A DNA stretch of 64,000 bases from Rhodoblastus sp963727035 (GCA_963727035.1 CAVSEY010000021.1:248001-312000), one strand, 5' to 3'; positions 10,047-18,067 are shown, counted from the first letter of the stretch. The notes: a model not told the origin generated them from the sequence alone. A program made the numbers and translations.

Positions 10047-10108
10047 CTTCTCCCCCTAGGCCGTTCGCTGGAACGGCCGTCCTTACGGATGGCCTATGGC
10101 GGGAGAAG
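10047..10108. repeat. nested inverted repeat between rpe and purB
   Basis: cttctccc (10047-10054) pairs with gggagaag (10101-10108), and the adjoining taggcc/ggccta extends the outer stem imperfectly. Inside is a perfect 8-base hairpin with a four-base loop (ggccgttc/gaacggcc, 10059-10078). There is no T-run, so it is not a simple terminator. It may be a dispersed palindromic element or a structured purB leader. Confidence 0.5.
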
Positions 10109-10138
10109 TCATCATATTGAACTCAAGAGAGACCGCCG

Positions 10139-11449
10139 ATGATCCTCCGCTATTCCCGCCCCGAAATGGTCGCGCTCTGGGAGCCGCAGACGCGATTCAA
10201 GATCTGGTTCGAGATCGAGGCCCATGCCTGCGACGCGCTGGCCGAGCTTGGCGTGATCCCGAAGGAAAGCGCGAAAAACATCTGGGACAAGGCCGGCAAG
10301 GTCACGTTCGACGTCGATCGCATCGACGAGATCGAGCGCGTCACCAAGCATGACGTGATCGCCTTCCTGACCCATCTCGCCGAATTCATCGGGCCGGATT
10401 CCCGCTTCGTCCATCAGGGCATGACCTCGTCGGACGTGCTCGACACCTGCCTTGCGGTGCAGATGTCGCGCGCCGCCGACATTCTGATCAAGGATGTCGA
10501 CGCTCTGCTCGCCGCGATCAAGCGCCGCGCTTTCGAGCACAAGATGACGCCGACCATCGGCCGCTCGCATGGCATCCATGCCGAGCCGGTGACTTTCGGG
10601 CTGAAAATGGCCGAGGCCTATGCCGAATTTGCCCGCGCGCGCAAAAGGCTGGTCAATGCGCGCGAGGAAATCGCCACTTGCGCCATTTCCGGCGCGGTCG
10701 GCACTTTCGCCAATATCGACCCGCGCGTCGAAGAACATGTCGCGCAGAAGATGGGCCTGAAGCCCGAGCCGGTTTCGACCCAGGTGATTCCTCGCGACCG
10801 CCACGCCATGTTCTTCGCCACACTGGGCGTGATCGCCTCCTCCATCGAGCGGTTGGCGATCGAAATCCGCCATCTGCAGCGCACCGAAGTGCTGGAGGCC
10901 GAGGAATATTTCTCCGAAGGCCAGAAGGGTTCTTCGGCCATGCCGCACAAGCGCAATCCGGTGCTGACCGAAAACCTGACCGGCCTCGCCCGTCTGGTGC
11001 GCGGCATGGTCACGCCGGCGCTGGAAAACGTGGCGCTGTGGCACGAGCGCGACATTTCGCATTCTTCCGTCGAGCGCATGATCGGCCCCGACGCCACGGT
11101 GACGCTGGATTTCGCCTTGGCCCGCCTCACCGGGGTGGTGGAAAAGCTGCTGGTCTACCCTGAGAACATGCAGAAGAATCTCGACCTGCTCGGCGGCCTC
11201 GTCCATTCGCAGCGCGTGCTGCTGGCTTTGACGCAAAAAGGCGCCTCGCGCGAGGACGCCTATAAATTCGTCCAGCGCAACGCCATGCCGGTCTGGCGCG
11301 GCGAGGGCGATTTTTTGGATCTGCTGAAAAAAGACCCGGACGTAAAACGGCTTTTGACCGACGCCGAACTGGAGGAGCAATTCGACCTCTCCTACCACCT
11401 CAAGCATGTGGACACGATATTCAATCGCGTGTTCGGGCCGGACGCGTGA
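10139..11449 (+). CDS. purB: adenylosuccinate lyase
   Basis: A homotetrameric fumarase/aspartase-superfamily lyase (436 residues) acting twice in purine synthesis: SAICAR to AICAR, and adenylosuccinate to AMP. The superfamily signature GSSAMPHKRNP is intact, as are TSSDVLDT and the catalytic-His region GRSHGIHAEP. The length is normal for the short alphaproteobacterial type. The stop overlaps the GTG of the next gene (GTGA), so they are translationally coupled although functionally unrelated. Confidence 0.97.
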   Translation: MILRYSRPEMVALWEPQTRFKIWFEIEAHACDALAELGVIPKESAKNIWDKAGKVTFDVDRIDEIERVTKHDVIAFLTHLAEFIGPDSRFVHQGMTSSDVLDTCLAVQMSRAADILIKDVDALLAAIKRRAFEHKMTPTIGRSHGIHAEPVTFGLKMAEAYAEFARARKRLVNAREEIATCAISGAVGTFANIDPRVEEHVAQKMGLKPEPVSTQVIPRDRHAMFFATLGVIASSIERLAIEIRHLQRTEVLEAEEYFSEGQKGSSAMPHKRNPVLTENLTGLARLVRGMVTPALENVALWHERDISHSSVERMIGPDATVTLDFALARLTGVVEKLLVYPENMQKNLDLLGGLVHSQRVLLALTQKGASREDAYKFVQRNAMPVWRGEGDFLDLLKKDPDVKRLLTDAELEEQFDLSYHLKHVDTIFNRVFGPDA

Positions 11450-12198
11450 ACGACATCGCGCTGATCGCCGGCGCCGGGCTGATCGGCGGAACGATGAACG
11501 CCATCGCCGGCGGCGGCTCCTTCGTGACCCTGCCGGCGCTCATCACGGCAGGCGTGCCGGCGCTCAACGCCAACGCCTCCTCCACCGTCGCGCTGGTGCC
11601 GAGCGCGCTCGCCAGCGCTTACGCCTATCGCCACGATTTCCAGGATTTCGAGGGCGTCCGCTTCCGCGACATGGCCCTGCTGAGCGTGGCCGGGGGCGCC
11701 TTGGGCGCGCTGCTGCTGGAATATACGCCGCAGAGCCTTTTCAACGTTCTTGTGCCCTTCCTGCTGCTGTTCGGGACTTTGGCTTTCGCCTTCGGCCGGC
11801 AGGCCGGGGTTTTTCTGCGCCAAAAAATCCATATTACGCCGCGCCTGCTGCTGGTCAGCCAGTTCGTTCTCGGACTCTATGGCGGCTATTTCGGCGGCGC
11901 CGTGGGCGTCATGATGCTGGCGGCCTGGAGCCTGATGACCTCCGCCTCGATCGCCGCCATGCAGCCGGCGCGCAACCTGCTCAACGCGGCGATGAACGCG
12001 ACGGCGACCTTGCTGTTCGCCATCGGCGGCCTGGTCTATTGGCGCCAGACCTTCATCCTGTTCGTCGGCGCGATCATCGGCGGCTATTTCGGCGCCCATT
12101 ACGCCCGCAGAATCGATCCGGCGCTCGCCCGCATCGTCATCTCCTGCCTCAACGCCGGCATGACCGCCTTCATCTTCTGGCGGACTTTCGCTCGCTGA
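11446..12198 (+). CDS. TauE/SafE-family membrane exporter
   Basis: A 250-residue integral membrane protein with about eight hydrophobic segments arranged as two related halves. Both halves carry the family motif: GGTMNAIAGGGSFVTLPAL at the N-terminus and GLYGGYFGGAVGVMML in the middle. Members are sulfite, sulfonate or other organic-anion exporters; the substrate is not readable here. It begins with GTG overlapping the purB stop. Confidence 0.85.
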   Translation: MNDIALIAGAGLIGGTMNAIAGGGSFVTLPALITAGVPALNANASSTVALVPSALASAYAYRHDFQDFEGVRFRDMALLSVAGGALGALLLEYTPQSLFNVLVPFLLLFGTLAFAFGRQAGVFLRQKIHITPRLLLVSQFVLGLYGGYFGGAVGVMMLAAWSLMTSASIAAMQPARNLLNAAMNATATLLFAIGGLVYWRQTFILFVGAIIGGYFGAHYARRIDPALARIVISCLNAGMTAFIFWRTFAR

Positions 12199-12503
12199 GG
12201 CCGATGATCGAGCCGTCGATGTCGAAATCCCCGCTCGCCCCGGTCGTCCTCGCCCCGCGATTCCGGCAGGTCCGATCAGGCGCCCTTGTCAGACGCCCGA
12301 TTGACACCATCGGCCCTTGAAAAGGACCGATGGTATCCGCGCCGACCGGCCGGATGAACCAAAACTTGGCCGGCTGACGCCGGCGGGCGCCCTTGTTTCC
12401 GACGAGTTGGAAACAAGGGCCAATGGTATGATGTGGAAATTGCAGCGTCGAACTGTCATGAATCCTGATATAAATTGGCGGATGGCGAACCCGGGAGGCG
12501 CAC
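12199..12503. other. 305-base gap with two strong hairpins upstream of carbonic anhydrase
   Basis: No gene is supported here. Two stem-loops stand out: 12306-12334 (accatcgg.ccctt arms, 12 of 13 pairs, three-base loop) and 12389-12420 (gcccttgtttcc/ggaaacaagggc, perfect 12 pairs, eight-base loop). Neither is followed by a T-run on the plus strand. The string ggcgcccttgt also occurs as a direct repeat near 12281 and 12386. The second hairpin ends 84 bases before the carbonic anhydrase ATG, so it may be part of its leader. Confidence 0.5.
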
Positions 12504-13250
12504 ATGACCCTGAATCGACGCGGTTTCATTGCAGGCGTCGTCGCCTGCCCGATTTGCGCGGGCCTCGCCCGGGCGGACCAGCAGGCCCATTGGGGCTATG
12601 AGGGCCACGGCGGCGCGGCCGAATGGGGCAAGCTCGACAAGAAATTCGAAGCCTGCGCGGTCGGCTCGGAACAATCGCCGCTCGACCTGAAAGATCCGAT
12701 CGCCGCCGAGGTCGGCGTCCTGGATTTCGATTGGAAGCCCGAGGCTTTCGCCATCTTCAACAACGGCCACACCATTCAGGCCAATGTCGCCGAAAAAAGC
12801 GGCGTCACGCTCGATGGCGAGCTTTACGGCCTGAAGCAGTTCCACTTCCACACCCCGAGCGAGCACGCCATTGACGGCAAGCGCACCGAAATGGAGGCGC
12901 ATTTCGTCCACGCCCATTCGTCCGGCAAGCTGCTGGTCGTCGGCATGTTCATGGTTCCCGGCGCCAGACACGAAGACTTCGCCGCAATCATGGCGACCGC
13001 CCCGAAGGCGGAAGGCGACAAGCCGCTCGCCAAGCCGCTCGACCCCAATTCCTTCCTGCCGAAAGGCCGCAAGCGCTTTCGCTACGAAGGCTCGCTGACC
13101 ACGCCGCCCTGCTCGGAAGTCGTCGACTGGAATGTGTTCGTCGAGCCGATCGAAGTCGCCGCCGCCGACATCGCGGCGTTCAAGGCGCTTTTTCCGATGA
13201 ACGCACGACCTTTGCAGGCGGGCAACCGGCGTTTCATCCTGAAGGGTTGA
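12504..13250 (+). CDS. cah: secreted alpha-class carbonic anhydrase
   Basis: An alpha-type zinc carbonic anhydrase (248 residues) for CO2/bicarbonate interconversion in the periplasm. Zinc ligands are H114 and H116 in QFHFHTPSEH and H133 in EAHFVHAH, with E131 in the outer shell; GSLTTPPC holds the gatekeeper Thr, and C51 with the Cys of TPPC could form the usual disulfide. The N-terminus LNRRGFIAG followed by a hydrophobic run and ARA is a probable Tat signal. GGAGG precedes the ATG. Upstream hairpins may regulate it. Confidence 0.95.
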   Translation: MTLNRRGFIAGVVACPICAGLARADQQAHWGYEGHGGAAEWGKLDKKFEACAVGSEQSPLDLKDPIAAEVGVLDFDWKPEAFAIFNNGHTIQANVAEKSGVTLDGELYGLKQFHFHTPSEHAIDGKRTEMEAHFVHAHSSGKLLVVGMFMVPGARHEDFAAIMATAPKAEGDKPLAKPLDPNSFLPKGRKRFRYEGSLTTPPCSEVVDWNVFVEPIEVAAADIAAFKALFPMNARPLQAGNRRFILKG

Positions 13251-13302
13251 GCTGGGGGGCGCTGGCAAGGACGGCGGGCGTCCATAGCGGGGCCGGCCGT
13301 TC

Positions 13303-14157
13303 TCAAAGCCCCTTGCCGAGCCGGTCGAAGGCGATCAGCCTTTCGAGCAGGGCCGGCATCTCATCGAGCGGAACCATGTTCGGCCCGTCGGAAAAGGCTT
13401 TTTCCGGCGCGTCATGGGTCTCGATGAACAGGCCGGCGACGCCGACCGCCACCGCCGCGCGCGCCAGGACGGGAACGAATTCGCGCTGGCCGCCCGAAGA
13501 CGTCCCCTGCCCGCCCGGCTGCTGGACGCTGTGAGTGGCGTCGAAGATCACCGGCGCGCCGATTTGTTCGGCCATGATCGGCAGGCCGCGAAAATCCGTG
13601 ACCAGCGTATTGTAGCCGAAGGAGACGCCGCGCTCGGTCACGAGCACGTTGGGATTGCCCGCGTCATAAATCTTGGCGGCGACGTTTTTCATGTCCCAGG
13701 GCGCCAGAAACTGCCCCTTTTTCACATTGACCGGCTTGCCGGTCGCCGCCGCCGCCAGCAGAAGGTCGGTCTGGCGGCACAGGAAAGCCGGGATCTGCAA
13801 CAGGTCCACGACCTCCGCGACGGCTGAGCATTGCTCTTTTTCATGCACGTCGGTGACCACCGGCAGGCCGAATGTCTGCTTGATCTCCTCGAAAATCCTG
13901 AGCGCCGCGTCGAGCCCGACGCCGCGCCGGCCTTGCGCCGAGGTGCGGTTGGCCTTGTCGAAGGAGGATTTGAACACATAATCAAGCCCAAGCTTTTGGG
14001 TCAGCGCCGCCATTTTCTCGGCCATGAACAGGGCATGGTCGCGGCCTTCCAGCGCGCAGGGGCCGGCGATCAAGGCGAATGGCAAATGATTGCCAAAATG
14101 CGCCGCACGCGGACCCTCGCCGACCACAACCACACCATTTTTCCGCGCTTCCGACAT
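13303..14157 (-). CDS. kdsA: 3-deoxy-8-phosphooctulonate (KDO-8-P) synthase
   Basis: KdsA condenses PEP and arabinose-5-phosphate to KDO-8-phosphate, the first committed step of the lipopolysaccharide inner core. Visible landmarks are IAGPCALEGRDHA, FKSSFDKANRTS, GLPVVTDVHE, LLQIPAFLCRQTDLL, VKKGQFLAPWDM and FDATHSVQQPGG. At 284 residues it has the standard length. The start at 14157 is chosen because GGGAG lies just upstream; in-frame starts at 14169 and 14172 would overlap the end of the VOC gene. Cotranscription with that gene is likely. Confidence 0.96.
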   Translation of the reverse strand: MSEARKNGVVVVGEGPRAAHFGNHLPFALIAGPCALEGRDHALFMAEKMAALTQKLGLDYVFKSSFDKANRTSAQGRRGVGLDAALRIFEEIKQTFGLPVVTDVHEKEQCSAVAEVVDLLQIPAFLCRQTDLLLAAAATGKPVNVKKGQFLAPWDMKNVAAKIYDAGNPNVLVTERGVSFGYNTLVTDFRGLPIMAEQIGAPVIFDATHSVQQPGGQGTSSGGQREFVPVLARAAVAVGVAGLFIETHDAPEKAFSDGPNMVPLDEMPALLERLIAFDRLGKGL

Positions 14158-14168
14158 TGCCGCTCCCA

Positions 14169-14807
14169 TCACGCCCGCTCAAAAGCGACCGCCACGCCCT
14201 CGGCCTCGCCCGCCGCCAGCCGGCCGACCTGAAAGATCGAAATCAGCCCTTTCGAGGCCAGAACGGCGTCGGTTTCGTTCAGATTCTGGACCCCGAACAC
14301 CAGCCCGGCGATGAAAAATTTTTCCGCGCGCGGGTTCAGCCCGAAACGGAAGGCGAAAGCCCTCGGACTCAGAACCTGGAGGCTCGTCCCACCCTCAAGC
14401 CGGATTTCGAGCCCGGCCGAAGTCGCCAGCATTTCCCTCTGGCCGGTGAGCGCCGAAAGAAATTCGGCGTGATCGGCCGGCTCCTCGGCGCAGGCGACGA
14501 TCTCGCGCAGGCTCTCGGCGCCATTGGGATGATCCGGCGCGCGCGCCGCCGGCGCGCCCTCGACCAGCTGAAAACAGCCCGCCGCCTCGCCGGCAGACAA
14601 GGCCGGCGCGTCGCCGGGACCGGCGCTCAAGCCCACCGAAACCCGCCGCGCCGGATCGTCGCTCGCACAAAAAGCCAAACTCACGCCATCGGCGAGCGTG
14701 ACGCCGGCGCCGTCCGGGTCCAGCGCAAAGCCGAGCCGCGTCCAGGCCCCGACAAGGTCCTGCCGGCTGGCGGCGGTCAAGGATATGCGGACGAGCTTGC
14801 GCGACAT
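14169..14807 (-). CDS. VOC-superfamily (glyoxalase-like) protein
   Basis: A 212-residue protein with two vicinal-oxygen-chelate half domains. The N-terminal half runs from KLVRISLTAASRQDLVGAWTRLGF to about residue 90; the second contains FLSALTGQRE and FIAGLVFGVQNLNETDAVLASKG. Metal ligands are not obvious, so it may be a binding protein and not an enzyme. It sits directly upstream of kdsA, 11 bases from the preferred kdsA start. Function is unassigned. Confidence 0.65.
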   Translation of the reverse strand: MSRKLVRISLTAASRQDLVGAWTRLGFALDPDGAGVTLADGVSLAFCASDDPARRVSVGLSAGPGDAPALSAGEAAGCFQLVEGAPAARAPDHPNGAESLREIVACAEEPADHAEFLSALTGQREMLATSAGLEIRLEGGTSLQVLSPRAFAFRFGLNPRAEKFFIAGLVFGVQNLNETDAVLASKGLISIFQVGRLAAGEAEGVAVAFERA

Positions 14808-15174
14808 GAAAATTCCCGAACGAGACGTGCGACCTTATCGGTCAATCGGCATTTTTGGGCAAGCCTTCGGTCGCCCTGGCCGCATATCGCCTGGAATTTC
14901 GTCCGCCGACCCAGGCGGGACCATTGGCGCAACGTTGTCGCCTCGTGGCGGATTGGCAGGAGTCACTCCGGCCGCGCGGCGCCCGGTCCAAAACGCATCC
15001 AACCCGCCCCGATCCAGGGCTTCGCCGGCATGCCCGCGCAAGCGAACCGGAATCCGACGCCGATCGGGGCTGTCGCGGGTTCGCGCTTTGATGGCGGCCC
15101 GGGGAACCAAGGATGCGATGAGCGCGTTCACAGCGATCAGTTTTTTTACGGCTCGGATCTGGCGGAGACAGCCC
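14808..15174. other. divergent intergenic region, VOC gene / luxR
   Basis: This 367-base stretch separates the minus-strand VOC-kdsA pair from plus-strand luxR. No supported gene and no recognisable lux-box palindrome were seen. It must hold divergent promoters, but no convincing -35/-10 pair was found. An in-frame ATG at 15118 with AAGGA upstream could be an alternative luxR start adding 19 residues. Confidence 0.4.
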
Positions 15175-15894
15175 ATGGATTTGCCCCGGGTTGAGAAATT
15201 CATCGATCAGCTGCCAGAATTGAAAACGCCAGACGCGGTCGGCGAAGCTTTTTCCGACATGATCCGACCCTTCGGTTTCTTCGGCGCCTCCGCCAGCGAA
15301 TTACGGCGCGCCCCTGGGGGTCGCGTTCGCAATTTCTCCTTCGTGACCTGGCCGGCCGTGTGGCGCGAGCAGTACCAGAATTGCGGCTATCCGCGCCACG
15401 ATCCGATCCCCCTGCTGGCGTGGCTGAACTGGCGTCCTTTCGGCTTGCGCGACGCCTTTGCCGATTGCGACAAGACCGAACAGCGGCAGGCCTTTGAAAC
15501 ATGGGTAACGGAACTTGGCGTCGTCGACATTTTCGCGGTGCCTTTCCATTTCCCTGGAGGCGACGTCGGCCTGTGCGTGAGCGTCGCCAACCACAAGTTC
15601 AAGCATCCGACGCAGAGACGCGCCCTTCATTTCGCCTCGATCCACGTCCTGTTGCGCTGCCGCGAGCTTGTCCACGCGAGCGCTGAGGCTGGCATGGTGA
15701 AATGTCCGCTGTCGGCGCGGGAACTCGAATGCATGCGCTGGGTGATAGAGGGCAAATCGGATACGGATATCGGCCAGATACTTAATATCTCGCCGACGAC
15801 TGCGCATTATCATATTGAAAACGTGAAAAAAAAATTTGACGTCAGAACGCGCCTGCAGGCTGCGCAAATAATCGTGTCGCTAGGTTATGTTTAA
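15175..15894 (+). CDS. LuxR-family autoinducer-binding regulator (solo)
   Basis: A 239-residue quorum-sensing-type regulator: autoinducer-binding domain at about 15-160, GerE/LuxR helix-turn-helix at about 175-239 (CPLSARELECMRWVIEGKS then TDIGQILNIS). Of the usual acyl-homoserine-lactone pocket residues, W63, Y67 and D76 are present (VWREQY, RHDPI), but the second conserved Trp appears replaced by L91 (RPFGLRDAF). No luxI synthase is in the window, so it is a solo. Start 15175 has GGAG upstream; 15118 is an alternative. It is followed by a run of hairpins. Confidence 0.85.
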   Translation: MDLPRVEKFIDQLPELKTPDAVGEAFSDMIRPFGFFGASASELRRAPGGRVRNFSFVTWPAVWREQYQNCGYPRHDPIPLLAWLNWRPFGLRDAFADCDKTEQRQAFETWVTELGVVDIFAVPFHFPGGDVGLCVSVANHKFKHPTQRRALHFASIHVLLRCRELVHASAEAGMVKCPLSARELECMRWVIEGKSDTDIGQILNISPTTAHYHIENVKKKFDVRTRLQAAQIIVSLGYV

Positions 15895-16350
15895 TATTCA
15901 ACCGTTCTCCTCGGACCTCTCCAATTAGAGAGGTGTAAAAAACGGTCCCGCGTCTTTATCCTCCAGGGATAAAATACAGAATTACGACGCGCCATTTTCT
16001 TCGGAAAATGGGAAAGGGAGTCGCCGGCCCTTTTTCGTCGCTCGGCGAATGTCGTTCAAAGGGAGGCTGCGATGCCGAAAACGTCAACCCTTTGCTACTC
16101 GCGTCATCGTCGTCGCCCAGCAACGAGTCCCCGCTGACGGCCGCCTGTCCTCCCCCGCCAGCAGAAGCGCATCTTTCTTCCGCCCGCGTTTCTTCCGCGC
16201 GCGACAGGCGTGGATTCATGCACACCCGCGGGGAGTGATTTTCCCGCGGGAGAATCGCGCAAACGCCGCTCGGCTTTTGCCTCGTTCGAAACCATACGGC
16301 CGGCAACAACACGACAGCGGCGTCGCGCTATCTGACAAATGGAGGCTATA
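15895..16350. other. hairpin-rich gap downstream of luxR
   Basis: No coding sequence is supported in these 456 bases. Four stems are visible: 15919-15938 (acctctc/gagaggt), 15953-15971 (tttatcc/ggataaa), 15992-16011 (ccattttc/gaaaatgg closing a TTCG tetraloop) and 16225-16250 (cccgcgggga/ttcccgcggg, with one G-U pair). None has a proper plus-strand T-run. Three hairpins within 95 bases after luxR suggest a structured 3' UTR or a small RNA. Confidence 0.4.
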
Positions 16351-16794
16351 ATGCAATTCAGGCGCAAGATTTCCCTGTTTGCCGCCGCCATCGTCGCGCT
16401 GAGCGCGGGGGCGGGGTTGACCGCCGCGCCGCTCCGCGTGTCCGGCTTTGGCCCGCCGGTGAGCGGCGATGCGTCGCTGAACGCCAATATTGGCGTTCTC
16501 GCCCAACAAATCGCCTGGCTGAATATGCCGGAAAGCGACGCCTATCAGTTCGCGCAGGCGCAGCAAAATAACGCCGATTTCGAGCAAGTGGCGCAGATGT
16601 CCACGGGCAGCGCGGCGCAGGGCCATTTCCCAAGCATCTCCAACAACTCCACGCTCGACCGCGCCAATGGCCTCATGTCTCGGCTGATCGCCTGGCAGAA
16701 TTCGCCGGATGGCGACGCGTTCATGGTCGCGCAGAGCGAGCCGCAGGTCAGCGGCAACGATTTCCAGCGCGTCGCTCTGGCGTCGCTGCGGTGA
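16351..16794 (+). CDS. secreted protein with two internal repeats, unknown function
   Basis: A 147-residue protein with a signal peptide (MQFRRKISLFAAAIVALSAG..., likely cleaved near residue 28). The mature part is an imperfect tandem duplication: IAWLNMPESDAYQFAQAQ in copy one matches IAWQNSPDGDAFMVAQSE in copy two, and each copy continues with an aligned segment (NNADFEQVAQM versus SGNDFQRVALA). The start at 16351 is fixed by GGAGG six bases upstream. No known family was recognised; a periplasmic role is inferred from the signal only. Confidence 0.65.
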   Translation: MQFRRKISLFAAAIVALSAGAGLTAAPLRVSGFGPPVSGDASLNANIGVLAQQIAWLNMPESDAYQFAQAQQNNADFEQVAQMSTGSAAQGHFPSISNNSTLDRANGLMSRLIAWQNSPDGDAFMVAQSEPQVSGNDFQRVALASLR

Positions 16795-16943
16795 CATTGC
16801 GATGGACGGCCGACCTCGGTCGGCGGCAGGGAAAAGCTCGATCGCGCCCGTCGCGGTCGAGGATGTTCGGTGGTCCGGCGCGGCGGCGTCACGGGCGGCG
16901 CCGTGTGCCGCGATCGGCCGCGCGGCGCCCAGAGGAGGTCGCC

Positions 16944-17351
16944 ATGACGGAACGCTTGATGACCAAACGCTTCGTGAAATTCGCCATGCTGGCGTTCGCC
17001 GCGGCCGCGGGGCTGCTCATGTTCGTCGGCGCCGGGATGACTGAAGAACTCGCGCCCTATGCCGGTCGGCGCGTGGCGCTCGCGGCGGCGCGGGGAACCG
17101 TCTACTACACCACCAACGGCGCCGAATTCGTCGTCGTCGCCACAATGGACATCGGCGGGCGCCCCCTGCGCTTCGTCACCTCGCTGCGTTCGGGGCAAAC
17201 AACCAAAATATCCACGCCCGGCGGGCCGGGCGAGCCGGAGACGGCGATTGAGTTCTCGCGCGACGGCGACCGGCTTCTCGTCCTCGAATATGGCGGCCAG
17301 GGCCGCGACGGCGCGCCATCGACCGCCCGTCAGGTGGACCTTGACGAATGA
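16944..17351 (+). CDS. membrane-anchored hypothetical protein
   Basis: A 135-residue protein with one N-terminal hydrophobic segment (FVKFAMLAFAAAAGLLMFVGAG) acting as signal or anchor. The rest is predicted mostly beta (GTVYYTTNGAEFVVVATMDI, then PLRFVTSLRSG) and ends acidic. AGGAGG sits eight bases before the ATG, which sets the start. No family was recognised. It lies between the repeat protein and a damaged small lipoprotein gene. Confidence 0.6.
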   Translation: MTERLMTKRFVKFAMLAFAAAAGLLMFVGAGMTEELAPYAGRRVALAAARGTVYYTTNGAEFVVVATMDIGGRPLRFVTSLRSGQTTKISTPGGPGEPETAIEFSRDGDRLLVLEYGGQGRDGAPSTARQVDLDE

Positions 17352-17378
17352 CGGCGCCTGACTGACGGGAAACGAGCC

Positions 17379-17528
17379 ATGCGCGCCGGATCGTTGGCCG
17401 TCTTTTTGACGCGCGCGGCTGTTGCGGCCGGCTTGCTGGCTAGCTGAGGCGGTGGACCGGCAGCGGGCGGCGAGGGAGCAGGCGGCGAAGTTCCGCCTCC
17501 CCTCGGCGCCGCTATTTATGAAGGCTAG
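17379..17528 (+). pseudogene. small lipoprotein gene with TGA at the lipobox Cys codon
   Basis: From the ATG at 17379 the frame reads MRAGSLAVFLTRAAVAAGLLAS, then TGA (17445-17447), then GGGPAAGGEGAGGEV and on to TAG at 17526-17528. A Cys codon (TGC or TGT) in place of TGA would give a perfect LLAS-C lipobox and a 49-codon Gly/Ala/Pro-rich lipoprotein. The simplest reading is a point mutation or base-call error. Programmed UGA reading is possible in principle, but nothing here supports it. Confidence 0.45.
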
Positions 17529-17558
17529 CTTGACAGGTTACCTTCATATATCCAAAAT
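17517..17558 (+). promoter_or_regulatory. MarR operator overlapping a promoter
   Basis: tatgaagg (17517-17524) and ccttcata (17541-17548) form a perfect inverted repeat with a 16-base centre. Within it starts TTGACA (17530-17535), followed after 17 bases by CAAAAT (17553-17558). The predicted start site falls on the marR ATG at 17564, which has no Shine-Dalgarno, so the transcript may be leaderless. Autorepression by the MarR protein is inferred. Confidence 0.5.
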
Positions 17559-17563
17559 GGCGC

Positions 17564-18016
17564 ATGAACCAAGGCCACGACATCCCCGAGATCGCGCACG
17601 CCTCCGTCTTGGCGGCAGAGCTTCGGGCTCTGCTTGGCAAACTGAGGCGCCGTTTGCGCGAACAGGCGGATTCCAGAGACCTGACGCCATCTCAGGCGTC
17701 GGTGCTTCTTCGCCTGGAGCGAGAAGGCCCAGCGACAGTGTCGGCGCTCGCGCGAGGGGAAGGCGTGCGGCCGCAGTCGATGGGCGCCACCGTCGCGACC
17801 CTCGAAGCGGCCGGACTCGTCGGCGGCGAGCCCGATCCAAACGATGGGCGGCAGACGATCCTCTCGCTCACAAAAGCCTGCCGAACCTGGATTGGCGAGG
17901 CGCGCGCCGCCCGGCACGATTGGTTGACCCGAAACATCGAAACAAAGCTTTCGCCCGAGGAGCGTGAGGCGCTCGCCAAGGGCGTCGAACTGCTCAAGCG
18001 CCTCGCCGGCGACTGA
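17564..18016 (+). CDS. MarR-family transcriptional regulator
   Basis: A 150-residue winged-helix repressor. The recognition region is intact (LTPSQASVLLRLEREGPATV, then LARGEGVRPQSMGATVATLE) and the wing carries the family motif DPNDGRQTILSLT. MarR proteins are usually dimeric repressors released by phenolic or other small ligands and control neighbouring efflux and detoxification genes. Here it precedes an isochorismatase-like hydrolase, a small membrane protein and an MFS exporter, all on the same strand, and it overlaps a palindromic promoter. Confidence 0.88.
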   Translation: MNQGHDIPEIAHASVLAAELRALLGKLRRRLREQADSRDLTPSQASVLLRLEREGPATVSALARGEGVRPQSMGATVATLEAAGLVGGEPDPNDGRQTILSLTKACRTWIGEARAARHDWLTRNIETKLSPEEREALAKGVELLKRLAGD

Positions 18017-18067
18017 TCCGATTTCAGCGCGAAGCGGTCGCGGAAATCGGCAAAAGGAAAGAAGATA

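Noticed and set aside
16008..16351. Ser/Pro-rich frames between luxR and the repeat protein
   Set aside because: Overlap strong hairpins, lack a Shine-Dalgarno and show no conserved pattern.
17445..17447. Selenocysteine codon in the small lipoprotein
   Set aside because: No SECIS-like stem-loop right after the TGA was recognised and lipoprotein processing needs Cys; a mutation or base error is simpler.
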